A DNA stretch of 64,000 nt from Roseobacter cerasinus (GTDB lineage: Bacteria; Pseudomonadota; Alphaproteobacteria; Rhodobacterales; Rhodobacteraceae), in the NCBI RefSeq assembly GCF_009811755.1, contig NZ_BLIV01000002.1:179001-243000 (forward strand), in the 5' to 3' direction. A program made the position numbers and the translations under genes. The notes under the pieces were generated by a model. The model made no database searches, was not told the origin of the DNA, and was given only the letters and a program-made list of their open reading frames with translations. How positions within the stretch are numbered: position 1 is the first letter of the stretch; every line of letters starts with the position of its first letter. Shown piece by piece: positions 20,231 to 29,337 of this stretch.

Positions 20231-20815
20231 ATGTACAAGGTCATCGGCGCCACCAAATCCCGCGCGTTCCGCGTCATGTGGATGCTGGAGGAGATGGGCG
20301 TGCCTTACGAGCACATCGCCGCCGCCCCGCGCACCGACGAGGCCCGACAGTACAACCCCTTGGGCAAGATCCCGGCGCTTGTGGATGGGGATGCGGTGCT
20401 CACCGATTCGGTCGCGATCATGACATATCTGGCCGACAAGCACGGCCAGCTGACAGCCCCCGCAGGCACCATCGCGCGGGCACAGCAGGATGCGATGACC
20501 CTATGGCTGATCGACGAATTCGATGCGATCCTGTGGTCTGCCGCCAAGCACAGTTTTGTCTTGCCAGAAGAGCGGCGCGTACCCGCCGTGAAAGACACGC
20601 TGAAGTTCGAATTCGAGCGCGCGGCGGCTGTGCTATCCGAACGAATTGATGGCCCGTTTCTGATGGGAGATGAAATCACGCTGCCCGATATTCTGTCCTG
20701 CCACTGCCTGAACTGGGCCATTGGCGCCAAGTTCCCGCGCACGGACGACAAAGTCTTTCACTACGCCAAGGCCCTGCGCGAAAGGCCCGCGTTTCAGGCA
20801 GCTTCTAACAAATAG
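20231..20815 (+). CDS. Glutathione S-transferase family protein
   Basis: A 194-aa protein with an N-terminal thioredoxin-like GST domain (MYKVIGATKSRAFRVMWMLEE, ending before the glutathione-contact segment YNPLGKIPALVDGD and DSVAIMTYL) and an all-helical C-terminal domain. Substrate unknown. The ATG at 20231 follows a GAGGAG ribosome-binding sequence. Its last 22 bases overlap the end of the convergent flavoprotein gene. Confidence 0.85.
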   Translation: MYKVIGATKSRAFRVMWMLEEMGVPYEHIAAAPRTDEARQYNPLGKIPALVDGDAVLTDSVAIMTYLADKHGQLTAPAGTIARAQQDAMTLWLIDEFDAILWSAAKHSFVLPEERRVPAVKDTLKFEFERAAAVLSERIDGPFLMGDEITLPDILSCHCLNWAIGAKFPRTDDKVFHYAKALRERPAFQAASNK

Positions 20816-21978
20816 GCCGCAGCACCCCGCCCGGCCCACCGCCCCGTCGCAATGCAGGCGGTGATCAGATAGCCGCCCGTTGGCGCTTCCCAATCAATCA
20901 TCTCTCCGGCGCAAAAGACGCCCGGGCGCGCTTTGAGCATCAAATCCTCTGTCAGCGCGTCAAACCGCACACCGCCTGCCACGGAAATCGCCTGATCCAT
21001 CGGGCAGAGGCCGTCATGTCTGATCTCCAACCCTTTCAACACGCGCGCAAGGTCATCGGGCGCCTGTGGCAAAGGCCGCGCACATTCCTGAGCCAGCGCG
21101 ATCTTCACCGGGTCGAGGCGTAGCGCCTTGCGCAGCCGGTTGGACAGGCTTGCCTTGGCCGGGGCGCGCCCAAGGCGTTGTTCAACTTCCGCCATATCGA
21201 GGTCGGGCAGCAGATCTACCAAAAGCGTCTGACCCAGTCGCACCGCACGGCTCACCTCATAGACCCCGCCGCCTTCCAGCCCGGTTCGGCTAACCACAGC
21301 CTCCCCACGGGACGACAGTGGCCCGGCGGTGAAACGCACACCCTTGAGGGCAACGCCTGTGTGTTTCCGCATATGCGACGACCAGCCGATCTTCAGCCCG
21401 ACATTCGCGGGCGCGAAGTGGCTCAGCGCGATACCGTCGGCCTGCAAGCTACTGGCCCACAAACCGTCCGCCCCCAGACGCGCCCAGCTGGCACCGCCCA
21501 GCGCCAGAACCGTGACATCCGCCGCGATCACCTCGGCTCCTTGAGGGCCGTCAAACACCGCATGTCCATCCTGCCACCCCTGCCAGCGCATGTTGGTCCG
21601 CAGGCGCACACCCGCTGCATCAAGCCGCCCGAGCCAGGCGCGCAACAACGGCGACGCCTTCATTGCCTTTGGAAAGACACGGCCCGTGGAGCCGGTGAAA
21701 ACCTCCTGCCCCAGCCCGCGTGCCCAATCCTGCACCGCCTGCGCGTCAAAGGCCTCCAGCATCGGGCGCAGAGGCTCCGCCGCCTCGACGTATCGCGGCA
21801 ACATCTCTTGCAGCGGTTCATCCTTGGCCAGGTTCAGCCCCGATTTCCCCGCCATCAGGAACTTGCGCCCGACCGAGGGCTTGGCCTCGCACACGGTCAC
21901 GCGCACCCCGGCAGCCGCCAGTTCCTCTGCCGCCATCAGCCCCGCAGGCCCTGCGCCAATCACCAGTGCGTGGGTCAC
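20794..21978 (-). CDS. HI0933/YhiN-family FAD-dependent oxidoreductase
   Basis: A 394-aa flavoprotein. The N-terminus has the FAD fold VIGAGPAGLMAAEELAAAG, the family segment GRKFLMAGKSGLNL, and a C-terminal GVFCAGEMIDWEAPTGGYL, which matches the conserved end of YhiN-type proteins (BaiN and relatives). The reaction is unknown for most of the family. It overlaps the mscS-type gene by 4 bases, indicating a two-gene unit. Confidence 0.88.
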   Translation of the reverse strand: MTHALVIGAGPAGLMAAEELAAAGVRVTVCEAKPSVGRKFLMAGKSGLNLAKDEPLQEMLPRYVEAAEPLRPMLEAFDAQAVQDWARGLGQEVFTGSTGRVFPKAMKASPLLRAWLGRLDAAGVRLRTNMRWQGWQDGHAVFDGPQGAEVIAADVTVLALGGASWARLGADGLWASSLQADGIALSHFAPANVGLKIGWSSHMRKHTGVALKGVRFTAGPLSSRGEAVVSRTGLEGGGVYEVSRAVRLGQTLLVDLLPDLDMAEVEQRLGRAPAKASLSNRLRKALRLDPVKIALAQECARPLPQAPDDLARVLKGLEIRHDGLCPMDQAISVAGGVRFDALTEDLMLKARPGVFCAGEMIDWEAPTGGYLITACIATGRWAGRGAAAYLLEAA

Positions 21979-23309
21979 TCGGAGACCTGCGGGAGGTCGC
22001 CTTTGAACTCCACCACCCGGTGTGGATAGGGGATCTCGATACCGTTGTCCTTGAGCGCATTCCAGATCAGGAAGAGCACATCGGAGGTGTACTTGTTTGG
22101 CCCGTCATCCAGCCCGTTCACCCAGAACTCCACGGCGAAGTCGATGCCACTGTCACCAAAGCCGCGCAGCTCGCAGTCAGGCGGGTAGGGCGCGTCGAGA
22201 ACATCGGGGTGCGTCGCAACCGCCGCCTCGATGATCGGCGGCACGCGGTTGATATCGGTGTCGTAGCTGACCGAGAACGGCGCCTCATAGCGGTTGGCGG
22301 ACCCTGAATCAGAGTAATTCACCACCCGCGTGGTGATGAAATCCTCGTTCGGCACCACAATCCAGCGGCCGTCGAAGGTCTCCAAAATCGCGGCGCGGGC
22401 GGTCATCTTCACGATCTGCCCGGCCTCGCCGCCGTCAAGCTCCACGTAATCGCCGACGGTGGCCTGCCCTTCGATCAGCAGGATCACGCCGGAGATGAAG
22501 TTCGACGCGATCTTTTGCAGGCCAAACCCCAGACCCACGCCAACCGCGCCGCCGATGACAGCCAGCGCGCTGAGGTTGATGCCCATAATGTTCAGCAGCA
22601 GCAGGAAGGCGACGGTGAAAATCGCGAACTCGATGGTCTTTGCCGTCAGCTGCCGCAGCGAGGGCCGCATCTCCTCCTGCGCCTCGATGAATTGCGAGGT
22701 CTGGCGGGTGGACCACCCACCCAGCCAGAAGAGGATGCCGCCAGCAATCACCCCACGGACCAGCGCCATCACCGAGAAGGAGATATTGCCAAGCGTGACG
22801 GTCATTTCGTTCATTTTCGCGGCCAGCGGGTCGAGCAGCCCCACGGCATAGAGCGCTGCAACCGGCAGCAGCACATAGCGCCCCAGCAGCTTGAGCAGCG
22901 GGTCGGAAATGATCTCGCGCACCAGCGTGCGCACGGCGAGAAACAGAAAAAGCCGCTTGCCAAAAGCAATCACTGCGCCACTGTCAAAGAGCGAGCGTAC
23001 CACACTTTCGCCAATGGCCGTGAACCCATAGGCCAAGAGTGGCAGCAGCAAGGGCAGACCCAGCAGCAACGTGCGGCGGGTCTGTGACAGCATCGTCTCG
23101 GACCCCGTTGGCGGGGTCAGCACGCGGGTCAACATCCCGCGCAGCCGCCGGGCGACCAGCACGGCCAGCAGATACGCGACGATCAGCAGCGCAAACTGCG
23201 ACCACGCCGCCGGGCTAAGCGCCCAGCTTTTGGCCAGCTCCCAGACAATCAGCGAATATTCCGCTGCCTGCTGCACGATCTCCGGCTGTGCCGATAGGTC
23301 AAACTCCAC
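21975..23309 (-). CDS. MscS-family mechanosensitive channel
   Basis: A 444-aa channel that would open under membrane tension to release solutes in hypo-osmotic shock. Several transmembrane segments (about residues 30-270) end in the pore-lining glycine/alanine-rich helix LSALAVIGGAVGVGLGFGLQ. The cytoplasmic MscS beta domain follows (EGQATVGDYVELDGGEAGQI) and a C-terminal alpha/beta cap. It is longer than E. coli MscS (286 aa) because of extra N-terminal helices, as in many alphaproteobacterial paralogues. Confidence 0.92.
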   Translation of the reverse strand: MEFDLSAQPEIVQQAAEYSLIVWELAKSWALSPAAWSQFALLIVAYLLAVLVARRLRGMLTRVLTPPTGSETMLSQTRRTLLLGLPLLLPLLAYGFTAIGESVVRSLFDSGAVIAFGKRLFLFLAVRTLVREIISDPLLKLLGRYVLLPVAALYAVGLLDPLAAKMNEMTVTLGNISFSVMALVRGVIAGGILFWLGGWSTRQTSQFIEAQEEMRPSLRQLTAKTIEFAIFTVAFLLLLNIMGINLSALAVIGGAVGVGLGFGLQKIASNFISGVILLIEGQATVGDYVELDGGEAGQIVKMTARAAILETFDGRWIVVPNEDFITTRVVNYSDSGSANRYEAPFSVSYDTDINRVPPIIEAAVATHPDVLDAPYPPDCELRGFGDSGIDFAVEFWVNGLDDGPNKYTSDVLFLIWNALKDNGIEIPYPHRVVEFKGDLPQVSE

Positions 23310-23382
23310 CCGCGCGCTCTCTTTCCATTTGTGATCTGCCCCCTAGACTCTTGCCGATCAGCGACTTGTGGAGCAAGCCCGG

Positions 23383-23676
23383 ATGTCAGACCCGATCTGT
23401 CCGTTGTGCGAACGTCCGATCCCTGCGGAGGTCAAACAGAGCCTGCATCACCTGATTCCCAAGCTGAAGGGCGGCAAGGGCGGGCCGACAGTGCTGCTCC
23501 ATCACATCTGCCACCGGGAGATCCACGCAACACTGACGGAAGCGGAACTGGCGCGTGATTATGCAACTGTAGAGGCGCTCCGTGCGCATCCGCGGTTGCA
23601 GAAGTTCGTCGCCTGGGTGAAAAAACGCCCACCCGGGTTTCTGTCAAAAGTGCCCGGCGGGCGGCGCAAGCGATAG
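23383..23676 (+). CDS. HNH endonuclease domain protein
   Basis: A 97-aa small HNH-fold protein. Cysteines C6 and C9 (CPLC) with C43 suit a structural zinc site, and HHLIPK (22-27), LLHHICHREIH (38-48) make the HNH core. The ATG at 23383 is chosen over the GTG at 23368 because it begins just before CPLC and has GGAG 9 bases upstream. Its 3' end overlaps the convergent crotonase-fold gene by 33 bases. No methyltransferase or phage gene is nearby, so a restriction or mobile role is not indicated. Confidence 0.8.
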   Translation: MSDPICPLCERPIPAEVKQSLHHLIPKLKGGKGGPTVLLHHICHREIHATLTEAELARDYATVEALRAHPRLQKFVAWVKKRPPGFLSKVPGGRRKR

Positions 23677-24288
23677 CGATGCGTGGCACATGTCCTTGAT
23701 CTGGCGGGCAAGCTCAGACTCAGCGGCAACCGTATCGGCAACCAGCGTCTGCGCGTGAGCCAGCAGATCCTCCGGCGGCACAATCCGGTCAATCAGACCA
23801 AACCGCAGCGCTTCCTCTGCGTCAATCTTCTGTCCGCCCATCAGGATCAGCTTGGTGCGCGCCGGCCCGGTCAGCGCGGCCATGCGCGGCGGATCGCTCG
23901 GCTGCGGCAAAAAACCCAGCTTCATCACCGGGTAGAAGAACCGCGCAGACGGCACGGAAATGCGGATATCGCAGGCCAGCGCCATGCCCATGGCGCCGCC
24001 CGCCAGCGTGCCGTTCAGCGCCGCGACCGACAGCCCCGGCAGGCTGACCACGGAGGCTGAGAGCTCTTCCCATAAAGGCGACGTCGCCAACCCTGCCCGT
24101 GCGGCCTCCAGATCGGCACCCGCGCTGAAAACCTTGCCCGCCCCGGTCAGGATCACCGCGCGAGCGGCCTGCGCGTCGCGCATCACGTCCGTCAGACCGC
24201 GCAACATCTCTTCGGTCAGCGCGTTGGCCTTGTCAGGCCGGTTCAGCGTGACGGTCCAGACCTCACCGGCGCGGTCGACGTCGATCAT
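23644..24288 (-). CDS. Enoyl-CoA hydratase/isomerase-like (crotonase fold) protein
   Basis: A 214-aa crotonase-fold protein. The CoA-binding and oxyanion-hole segments are present (LNRPDKANALTEEM, ILTGAGKVFSAGADLE, LNGTLAGGAMGMALACDIR). It is about 40 residues shorter than classical hydratases, lacking much of the C-terminal helices. By eye, both glutamates used by enoyl-CoA hydratases are missing (PVMKLGFLPQPSD where PE..LG.. is usual, and TKLILMGG further on), so the reaction is uncertain. It is translationally coupled to the SDR gene (4-base overlap). Confidence 0.82.
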   Translation of the reverse strand: MIDVDRAGEVWTVTLNRPDKANALTEEMLRGLTDVMRDAQAARAVILTGAGKVFSAGADLEAARAGLATSPLWEELSASVVSLPGLSVAALNGTLAGGAMGMALACDIRISVPSARFFYPVMKLGFLPQPSDPPRMAALTGPARTKLILMGGQKIDAEEALRFGLIDRIVPPEDLLAHAQTLVADTVAAESELARQIKDMCHASLSLAPPAGHF

Positions 24289-25034
24289 ATGAGGCCCGCC
24301 TTGCGGCGAATGTCCTCATCACGCAGCGAGATCTCCTGCCCGCACCAGCCATCCGCCTCGGCGCTGCACATCCACAGCATCGCACGTGCGGGCCAATCAG
24401 CGGGAATATGCACATCCCAATCCAACTGGCTCACCGGGTTCACACCGCTGGCCTTGATCTCGCGCTGCATCTGCGTGGCGACCGTGCCGGGAGACAGCCC
24501 CATCGCGCGGATGCCATGCTCCGCCTCCTCCTTGTCGAGACAACGGGTGAGCATGTTTACCGCCGCCTTCGAGGCGCAATAGTGACTCCAGGCCTCGACC
24601 GGCCCATGTGCCGCCCCCGAACTGATCGTCAGCACTGTACCCCCGCCCGCCGCCTTCATCACCGGCACAGCCGCGCGCATGCCGTAATAGACCCCCTTGA
24701 GGTTGATATCGATCACATCCCCCCAGGCCTCGACGTCAGAGGTCGTCAGATGCGAGATTGGTTCGATCACACCTGCGTTATTGATCAGCACATCCAACCC
24801 GCCGAAAGTATCCACCGTGGTCTCTACCGCAGCACTGACCTCGCGGTTGCTGGCCACATTGCAGGGAATCGCAATCGCCTGCTGACCAATCTCACCCGCC
24901 AGATCGGCAATCTGCGACTGCCCGCGCGCAACAAGCGCCACATTGGCCCCCGCCTTGGCAAAGACGCGTGCTGTCTCAGCCCCGATACCCCGGCTTGCCC
25001 CGGTGATCAGAACAGTCTTTCCCGTCATATCCAT
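24285..25034 (-). CDS. Short-chain dehydrogenase/reductase
   Basis: A 249-aa NAD(P)-dependent SDR. Cofactor motif TGASRGIG at residues 11-18, NNAGV near 90, and the catalytic Ser (ISSGAA) with SHYCASK holding Tyr and Lys. The substrate is unknown; its pairing with the crotonase-fold gene suggests acyl or hydroxyacid chemistry. The 230 bases upstream separate it from the divergent DUF2125 gene. Confidence 0.88.
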   Translation of the reverse strand: MDMTGKTVLITGASRGIGAETARVFAKAGANVALVARGQSQIADLAGEIGQQAIAIPCNVASNREVSAAVETTVDTFGGLDVLINNAGVIEPISHLTTSDVEAWGDVIDINLKGVYYGMRAAVPVMKAAGGGTVLTISSGAAHGPVEAWSHYCASKAAVNMLTRCLDKEEAEHGIRAMGLSPGTVATQMQREIKASGVNPVSQLDWDVHIPADWPARAMLWMCSAEADGWCGQEISLRDEDIRRKAGLI

Positions 25035-25130
25035 CGGTCACCCTCCATTTTCTTGGCCTCAGTCGTAGAGGGCCAAAGCAGGCGGGTCCAGAGCCACTTC
25101 CCCTTGACCATCCCGGAGCCTTAGCAGAGC

Positions 25131-25268
25131 ATGCGCGCGGTAAAGCGTTTCGACTTTGCATTGGATTTCGGTTCGCGGTCTTTCGCCTGTGGCTTGCACG
25201 CCACCGACGATCATCTGCGGTCAATGACATCCGAAGCGCTGGAGTTGGTGATAAGGACAAAAGCATGA
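25131..25268 (+). CDS. Possible 45-aa ORF in front of the DUF2125 gene
   Basis: An ATG at 25131 opens a 45-codon frame (beginning MRAVKRFDFALDFGS) that ends in a TGA overlapping the DUF2125 ATG by 4 bases. That overlap is the usual sign of coupling, but the ribosome-binding sequence is weak and the peptide has no recognisable features, so this may be chance. It is the only gene-like content in the 230-base gap. Confidence 0.2.
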   Translation: MRAVKRFDFALDFGSRSFACGLHATDDHLRSMTSEALELVIRTKA

Positions 25269-26788
25269 TTTTTTTTGGTATCCGGACGGCCCTGGGCATG
25301 ACGGCATCTCTGGCTTTGGCTGGGGTCGCGCAGGCAGATGTGACCGCGCAGGACGTCTGGGGCGACTGGCAAGCCTATATGGCTGGTGTCGGCTATGAGA
25401 TGACGTCGGAGGAAAGCCGCTCAGGAGATACTCTGAGCGTGGAAAACATTCAGATGACGGCCCCCGATCTTGGCGACGACAGCTCAATGGTCATGCGTCT
25501 CAGCGGGCTTGAGTTTCGTGAAAACGGCGACGGGTCTGTCAACGTGATCTACCCCGAAACGCTGGCCATAAACTTGCTGCTGTCGGACCCCTCCGGCACC
25601 GACTTCGATATCGATCTGGAGGTGCGCGCGGGTGATATGGACATGGTGGTCACCGGCGTGCCGACCGACATGAAAAACACCTATGCCGCAGACACCCTTG
25701 AAATGGTGCTGACGGATGTCACCATGGACGACGAGGACATTGACCTTGACGACGTGGCTGGGCGACTTGTGATGTCCGATCTCTCCGGCACCACGCAATC
25801 CATCGTCGGAGGCAAGCGTGTTTACGATCAGAAGATGCGCGCCGCCAAGACATCCTACGAGATTAAATTCGCCGATCCTGAGGGCACCGGCACCTTCGCA
25901 TTCAACAGTGACATCGATGATCTGACCTTTTCCGGCAGCAGCGCATTGCCGCTGGCGGTTGTACAGGCGAGCGACATGTCGGCGCTCCTGAACGCTGGCA
26001 TGACGGCCGACGGGCGTTTTGGCTATTCGAGGGGATCTTCGAACATGCGCATCGAGGAAGATGGCACGGAGGCCTTACTGGCCGAGACCTCTTCCTCCGG
26101 CGGCACGCTGGGTGTGGAAATGACCGCAGACGGGCTGGCCTATTCCGGCACGCAGGATGACTTCAAGATTTCCGCGTCGGGCAGCGAACTGCCGCTGCCC
26201 ATGGATTTTAATATGGTCTCCGCGGCGTTCAACCTGGCAATGCCGGTGCAAAAGTCGGATGACCCGCAAGACTTTGCCCTGGGCTTTTCTTTCAACGACT
26301 TTTCAATGTCCGAGACCTTGTGGTCCATGTTCGACCCAAGCCAACAGCTGCCGCGCGACCCCGCAACGCTTGTCCTCGATCTGGCGGGCAAGGCACGGCT
26401 GTTGTTTGACTTTCTCGACCCGTCCGCAGCCACAGTGGCTGCAAGTCCGGGCTTCACACCCGGAGAGCTCGATGCGCTTGACATCAACCGGTTGCAGATC
26501 AGCCTGGCCGGGGCCGAGTTGACCGGGGAAGGTGCCTTCACCTTTGACAATTCCGCACCTGTCGGCCCGCCGCAACCCATTGGTGCCGCAGATCTGAAGC
26601 TGGTGGGGGGAAACACGCTGCTTGACCGTCTGGTGGAAATGGGCCTGCTGCCCCAGGATCAGGCTATGGGTGCCCGCATGATGATGGGGCTGCTCGCGGT
26701 CCCGGGCGACGCACCGGACACGCTGACCTCCAAGATCGAGGTCAATGATCAGGGCCATGTGCTGGCCAATGGCCAGCGCATCCAATAG
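25265..26788 (+). CDS. DUF2125 family periplasmic protein
   Basis: A 507-aa exported protein. Residues 1-24 form a signal peptide ending AGVAQA, followed by a long acidic beta-rich body with many alternating strands (for example NIQMTAPDLGDDSSMVMRL split over repeats). The family is widespread in alphaproteobacteria and has no established role. A lipid- or envelope-binding function would fit the beta-rich exported form but is only a guess. AAGGA lies 7 bases before the ATG. A strong terminator follows. Confidence 0.82.
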   Translation: MIFFGIRTALGMTASLALAGVAQADVTAQDVWGDWQAYMAGVGYEMTSEESRSGDTLSVENIQMTAPDLGDDSSMVMRLSGLEFRENGDGSVNVIYPETLAINLLLSDPSGTDFDIDLEVRAGDMDMVVTGVPTDMKNTYAADTLEMVLTDVTMDDEDIDLDDVAGRLVMSDLSGTTQSIVGGKRVYDQKMRAAKTSYEIKFADPEGTGTFAFNSDIDDLTFSGSSALPLAVVQASDMSALLNAGMTADGRFGYSRGSSNMRIEEDGTEALLAETSSSGGTLGVEMTADGLAYSGTQDDFKISASGSELPLPMDFNMVSAAFNLAMPVQKSDDPQDFALGFSFNDFSMSETLWSMFDPSQQLPRDPATLVLDLAGKARLLFDFLDPSAATVAASPGFTPGELDALDINRLQISLAGAELTGEGAFTFDNSAPVGPPQPIGAADLKLVGGNTLLDRLVEMGLLPQDQAMGARMMMGLLAVPGDAPDTLTSKIEVNDQGHVLANGQRIQ

Positions 26789-26817
26789 CGCGAAAAATAC
26801 GCGCTGACATTGCAGGC

Positions 26818-26843
26818 AAGGGGCGCATCAGGCGCCCCTTTTT
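26818..26843 (+). terminator. Rho-independent terminator after the DUF2125 gene
   Basis: A stem AAGGGGCGC/GCGCCCCTT (26818-26826 with 26832-26840) with a five-base loop runs into five T residues (26839-26843), 30 bases past the stop codon. Confidence 0.88.
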
Positions 26844-26910
26844 GCGTCGTGACCTTGCAGCAGGGGCATCACACCGCTACGTGACGGGTCATTGGTTTGG
26901 AGCAGACGGC

Positions 26911-28257
26911 ATGACATCACCCCCCGAAGGCCTGTGCGCACAGCTTCTTGATGCCGCTCGCAGCGCTGGCGCAGATTCCGCTGATGCGGTTGTGATGCAG
27001 GGCACATCGCTCAACATCGACGTGCGGGCCGGCGGGTTGGAGCAAGCGGAGCGTGCGGAAGGGGTCGATCTGGGACTGCGCGTCTTTCTGGGGCAGCGCA
27101 GCGCCACCGTCTCGGCTTCGGACATCCGCGAGGCCACGCTCGCTGAGATGGCCGAACGCGCGGTTGCGATGGCGCGGGAGGCACCCGAAGACCCGCATGT
27201 GGGTCTTGCAGACCCGGAGCAACTGGCGCGAGACCTTGATGCCGCATCGTTGGAGCTGAGTGACCCGAGCCCGGAGCCGTCGCCAGACGCGCTGCAACAG
27301 GACGCGCAGGACGCCGAGGCCGCAGCCCTGGCCGTCGCTGGCGTCAGCCAGGTTCAATCCGCCTCTGCGGGTTACTCCGCACGCAAGCTGCATCTGGCCG
27401 CAACCAACGGGTTCTCTGGCAGCTATGCGCGCACCAGTCGCGGCCTCTCCTGCGTTGCCATCGCCGGAGCGGGCGTCGATATGGAGCGCGATTACGATAG
27501 CGACAGCCGGACCTTCCAGTCCGATCTGCGCAGCCCGGAGGAGATTGGCAGACAGGCGGGGGAACGTGTCTTGCGACGGCTGGATGCACGCAAGCCACCG
27601 ACCGGCAGCTACCCGGTGCTCTTTGACGAACGCGTGTCGGCCACGCTGATCGGCCATCTGTTGATGGCGGTGAACGGCGCGTCCATCGCTCGTGGCGCCT
27701 CCTGGCTGCGCGACGCCCTGGGAGAACCGGTGCTGCCGGATCACCTGTCGCTGGTGGAAGATCCGCATCGCCCGCGCGCCGCAAGCTCCCGCCCCTTCGA
27801 CGCCGAAGGGTTGCCGACGCGGCCCCGCACGATCATCGACAAGGGCGTCCTGACGGGCTGGACACTGGATCTTGCGACCGGTCGCAAACTTGGCCTGCCC
27901 TCGACCGCGAATGCCGGGCGGGGCACCTCCTCAGCCCCCTCACCTTCCACCTGGAATGTGGCGCTGACGCAAGGAACGGCGAGTCGCGGCGATCTGATCC
28001 GCGATATGGGCACCGGGCTGCTGGTCACCTCGATGATCGGCTCGACCATCAACCCCAACACCGGCGACTACTCACGCGGTGCCGCGGGCCATTGGGTCGA
28101 GAACGGCGAAATCACCCATGCGATCAACGAATGCACCATCGCCGGCAACCTGCGCGACATGCTGCGCAGCATCCTGCCCGCCAACGACGCCCGCCCGCAT
28201 CTGAGCCGCGTTGTCCCCTCCCTGCTGGTTTCGGGAATGACCCTTGCAGGACAATGA
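26911..28257 (+). CDS. pmbA: TldD/PmbA family protein (TldE-like)
   Basis: A 448-aa member of the TldD/PmbA group. It lacks the HExxxH zinc motif of TldD, so it corresponds to the TldE (PmbA) partner. The conserved C-terminal glycine-rich region is present (GTGLLVTSMIGSTINPNTGDYSRGAAGHWVENG, read in two parts). Known TldD-TldE pairs cut peptide leaders of ribosomal peptides. No tldD is in this window. The ATG at 26911 has GGAG 8 bases upstream; the open frame before it contains the previous gene's terminator. Confidence 0.88.
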   Translation: MTSPPEGLCAQLLDAARSAGADSADAVVMQGTSLNIDVRAGGLEQAERAEGVDLGLRVFLGQRSATVSASDIREATLAEMAERAVAMAREAPEDPHVGLADPEQLARDLDAASLELSDPSPEPSPDALQQDAQDAEAAALAVAGVSQVQSASAGYSARKLHLAATNGFSGSYARTSRGLSCVAIAGAGVDMERDYDSDSRTFQSDLRSPEEIGRQAGERVLRRLDARKPPTGSYPVLFDERVSATLIGHLLMAVNGASIARGASWLRDALGEPVLPDHLSLVEDPHRPRAASSRPFDAEGLPTRPRTIIDKGVLTGWTLDLATGRKLGLPSTANAGRGTSSAPSPSTWNVALTQGTASRGDLIRDMGTGLLVTSMIGSTINPNTGDYSRGAAGHWVENGEITHAINECTIAGNLRDMLRSILPANDARPHLSRVVPSLLVSGMTLAGQ

Positions 28258-29029
28258 CCTCGCCCTGATCACCGATGCCATCCGGCTGGCCGGGCGCGTG
28301 GCCACGGGCTTTGTCGGCAAGGATGCGCAAAGCTGGGACAAACCGGGCAACGCCGGGCCGGTCACCGAGGCCGATCTGGCTGTGAACACGGCTTTGGAGC
28401 GGACCTTGCGCAGCGCGCGGCCTGACTATGGCTGGCTCTCCGAGGAAAGTGAGGATTCAGGCGCGCGACTGCAACAGGACACACTGTTCATTATCGATCC
28501 GATCGACGGCACGCGCAGCTTTGTCGAGGGCTCGCGCACCTGGGCGCATTCGGTGGCCGTTGCCCATCGGGGGGAAATCACTGCCGCCGCCGTCTATCTG
28601 CCCTTGCGCGACAAGCTCTATACCGCTGCGCGCGGAGGCGGTGCCTTTTGCAATGGCGTGCCGCTTAGCACCTCCAACGGGACGGATCTGAATGCCGCTG
28701 AGGTGCTGGCCACCAAACCGGTGATGGAGCCGCGCCACTGGGCCGACGGCGAGCCAGGTTTTCATCGCTCCCATCGCCCTTCGCTGGCCTACCGGTTGGG
28801 GCTGGTGGCTGAGGCCCGGTTTGATGCGATGCTGACCTTTCGCCCCAGCTGGGAGTGGGACATCGCCGCAGGCGCGCTGATCGTGAGTGAGGCAGGCGGG
28901 ATCTGCACCGACAAATCCGGTGCACCGCTGCGGTTCAACAACGTCCGCCCCCAGCTCAACGGGGTGATCGCCGCGGGGCAGCATCTGCACCCCGAAGTGC
29001 TCGCCGCCCTTGCGCCCGACGCGTCTTGA
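28244..29029 (+). CDS. Inositol-monophosphatase-fold phosphatase (CysQ-like)
   Basis: A 261-aa metal-dependent phosphatase. The motifs are the acidic WLSEESED, the DPIDGTRSF metal site and the late WEWDIAAGALIVSEAGG. Length and the DPIDGTRSFVEG sequence fit 3'(2'),5'-bisphosphate nucleotidase or inositol-1-phosphatase; I favour CysQ-like without certainty. It begins with TTG at 28244, overlapping pmbA by 14 bases; no in-frame ATG exists near the expected start. Confidence 0.84.
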   Translation: MQDNDLALITDAIRLAGRVATGFVGKDAQSWDKPGNAGPVTEADLAVNTALERTLRSARPDYGWLSEESEDSGARLQQDTLFIIDPIDGTRSFVEGSRTWAHSVAVAHRGEITAAAVYLPLRDKLYTAARGGGAFCNGVPLSTSNGTDLNAAEVLATKPVMEPRHWADGEPGFHRSHRPSLAYRLGLVAEARFDAMLTFRPSWEWDIAAGALIVSEAGGICTDKSGAPLRFNNVRPQLNGVIAAGQHLHPEVLAALAPDAS

Positions 29030-29086
29030 CCCCGGCTGCCAGACACGCGACATTTCGCCAACTCTCCGTTTCAAAGGACAAAACCC

Positions 29087-29329
29087 ATGACCCAACGGCT
29101 GCATCTCGTGTTCGGGGGTGAATTGATCGACCCTGCGCACAATACCTTCAAGAATGTGGATGACATTCATATCGTTGGGATTTTCCCGAACTACCAGGCC
29201 GCATTCAATGCCTGGAAATCGGAGGCACAGCGTACGGTCGACAACGCGCATATGCGCTATTTCATCGCGCACCTGCACCGTCTGCGTGACGAGGAAACGG
29301 CGGCCTCTGCTACAGAAGAGCTGGGCTGA
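29087..29329 (+). CDS. DUF4170 family protein
   Basis: An 80-aa cytosolic protein of a family that recurs next to lipid A genes in Rhodobacterales. The sequence has the family core (LHLVFGGELIDP, VGIFPNYQAAFNAWKS). No signal peptide or motif of known function. AAAGGA precedes the ATG by 10 bases. Eight bases separate it from the Kdo-transferase-like gene. Confidence 0.85.
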   Translation: MTQRLHLVFGGELIDPAHNTFKNVDDIHIVGIFPNYQAAFNAWKSEAQRTVDNAHMRYFIAHLHRLRDEETAASATEELG

Positions 29330-29337
29330 CAACCGCC

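Noticed and set aside
23383-23676. HNH gene as a sign of a restriction system or phage remnant
   Set aside because: No methyltransferase, integrase or phage gene is nearby and the neighbours are ordinary chromosomal genes.
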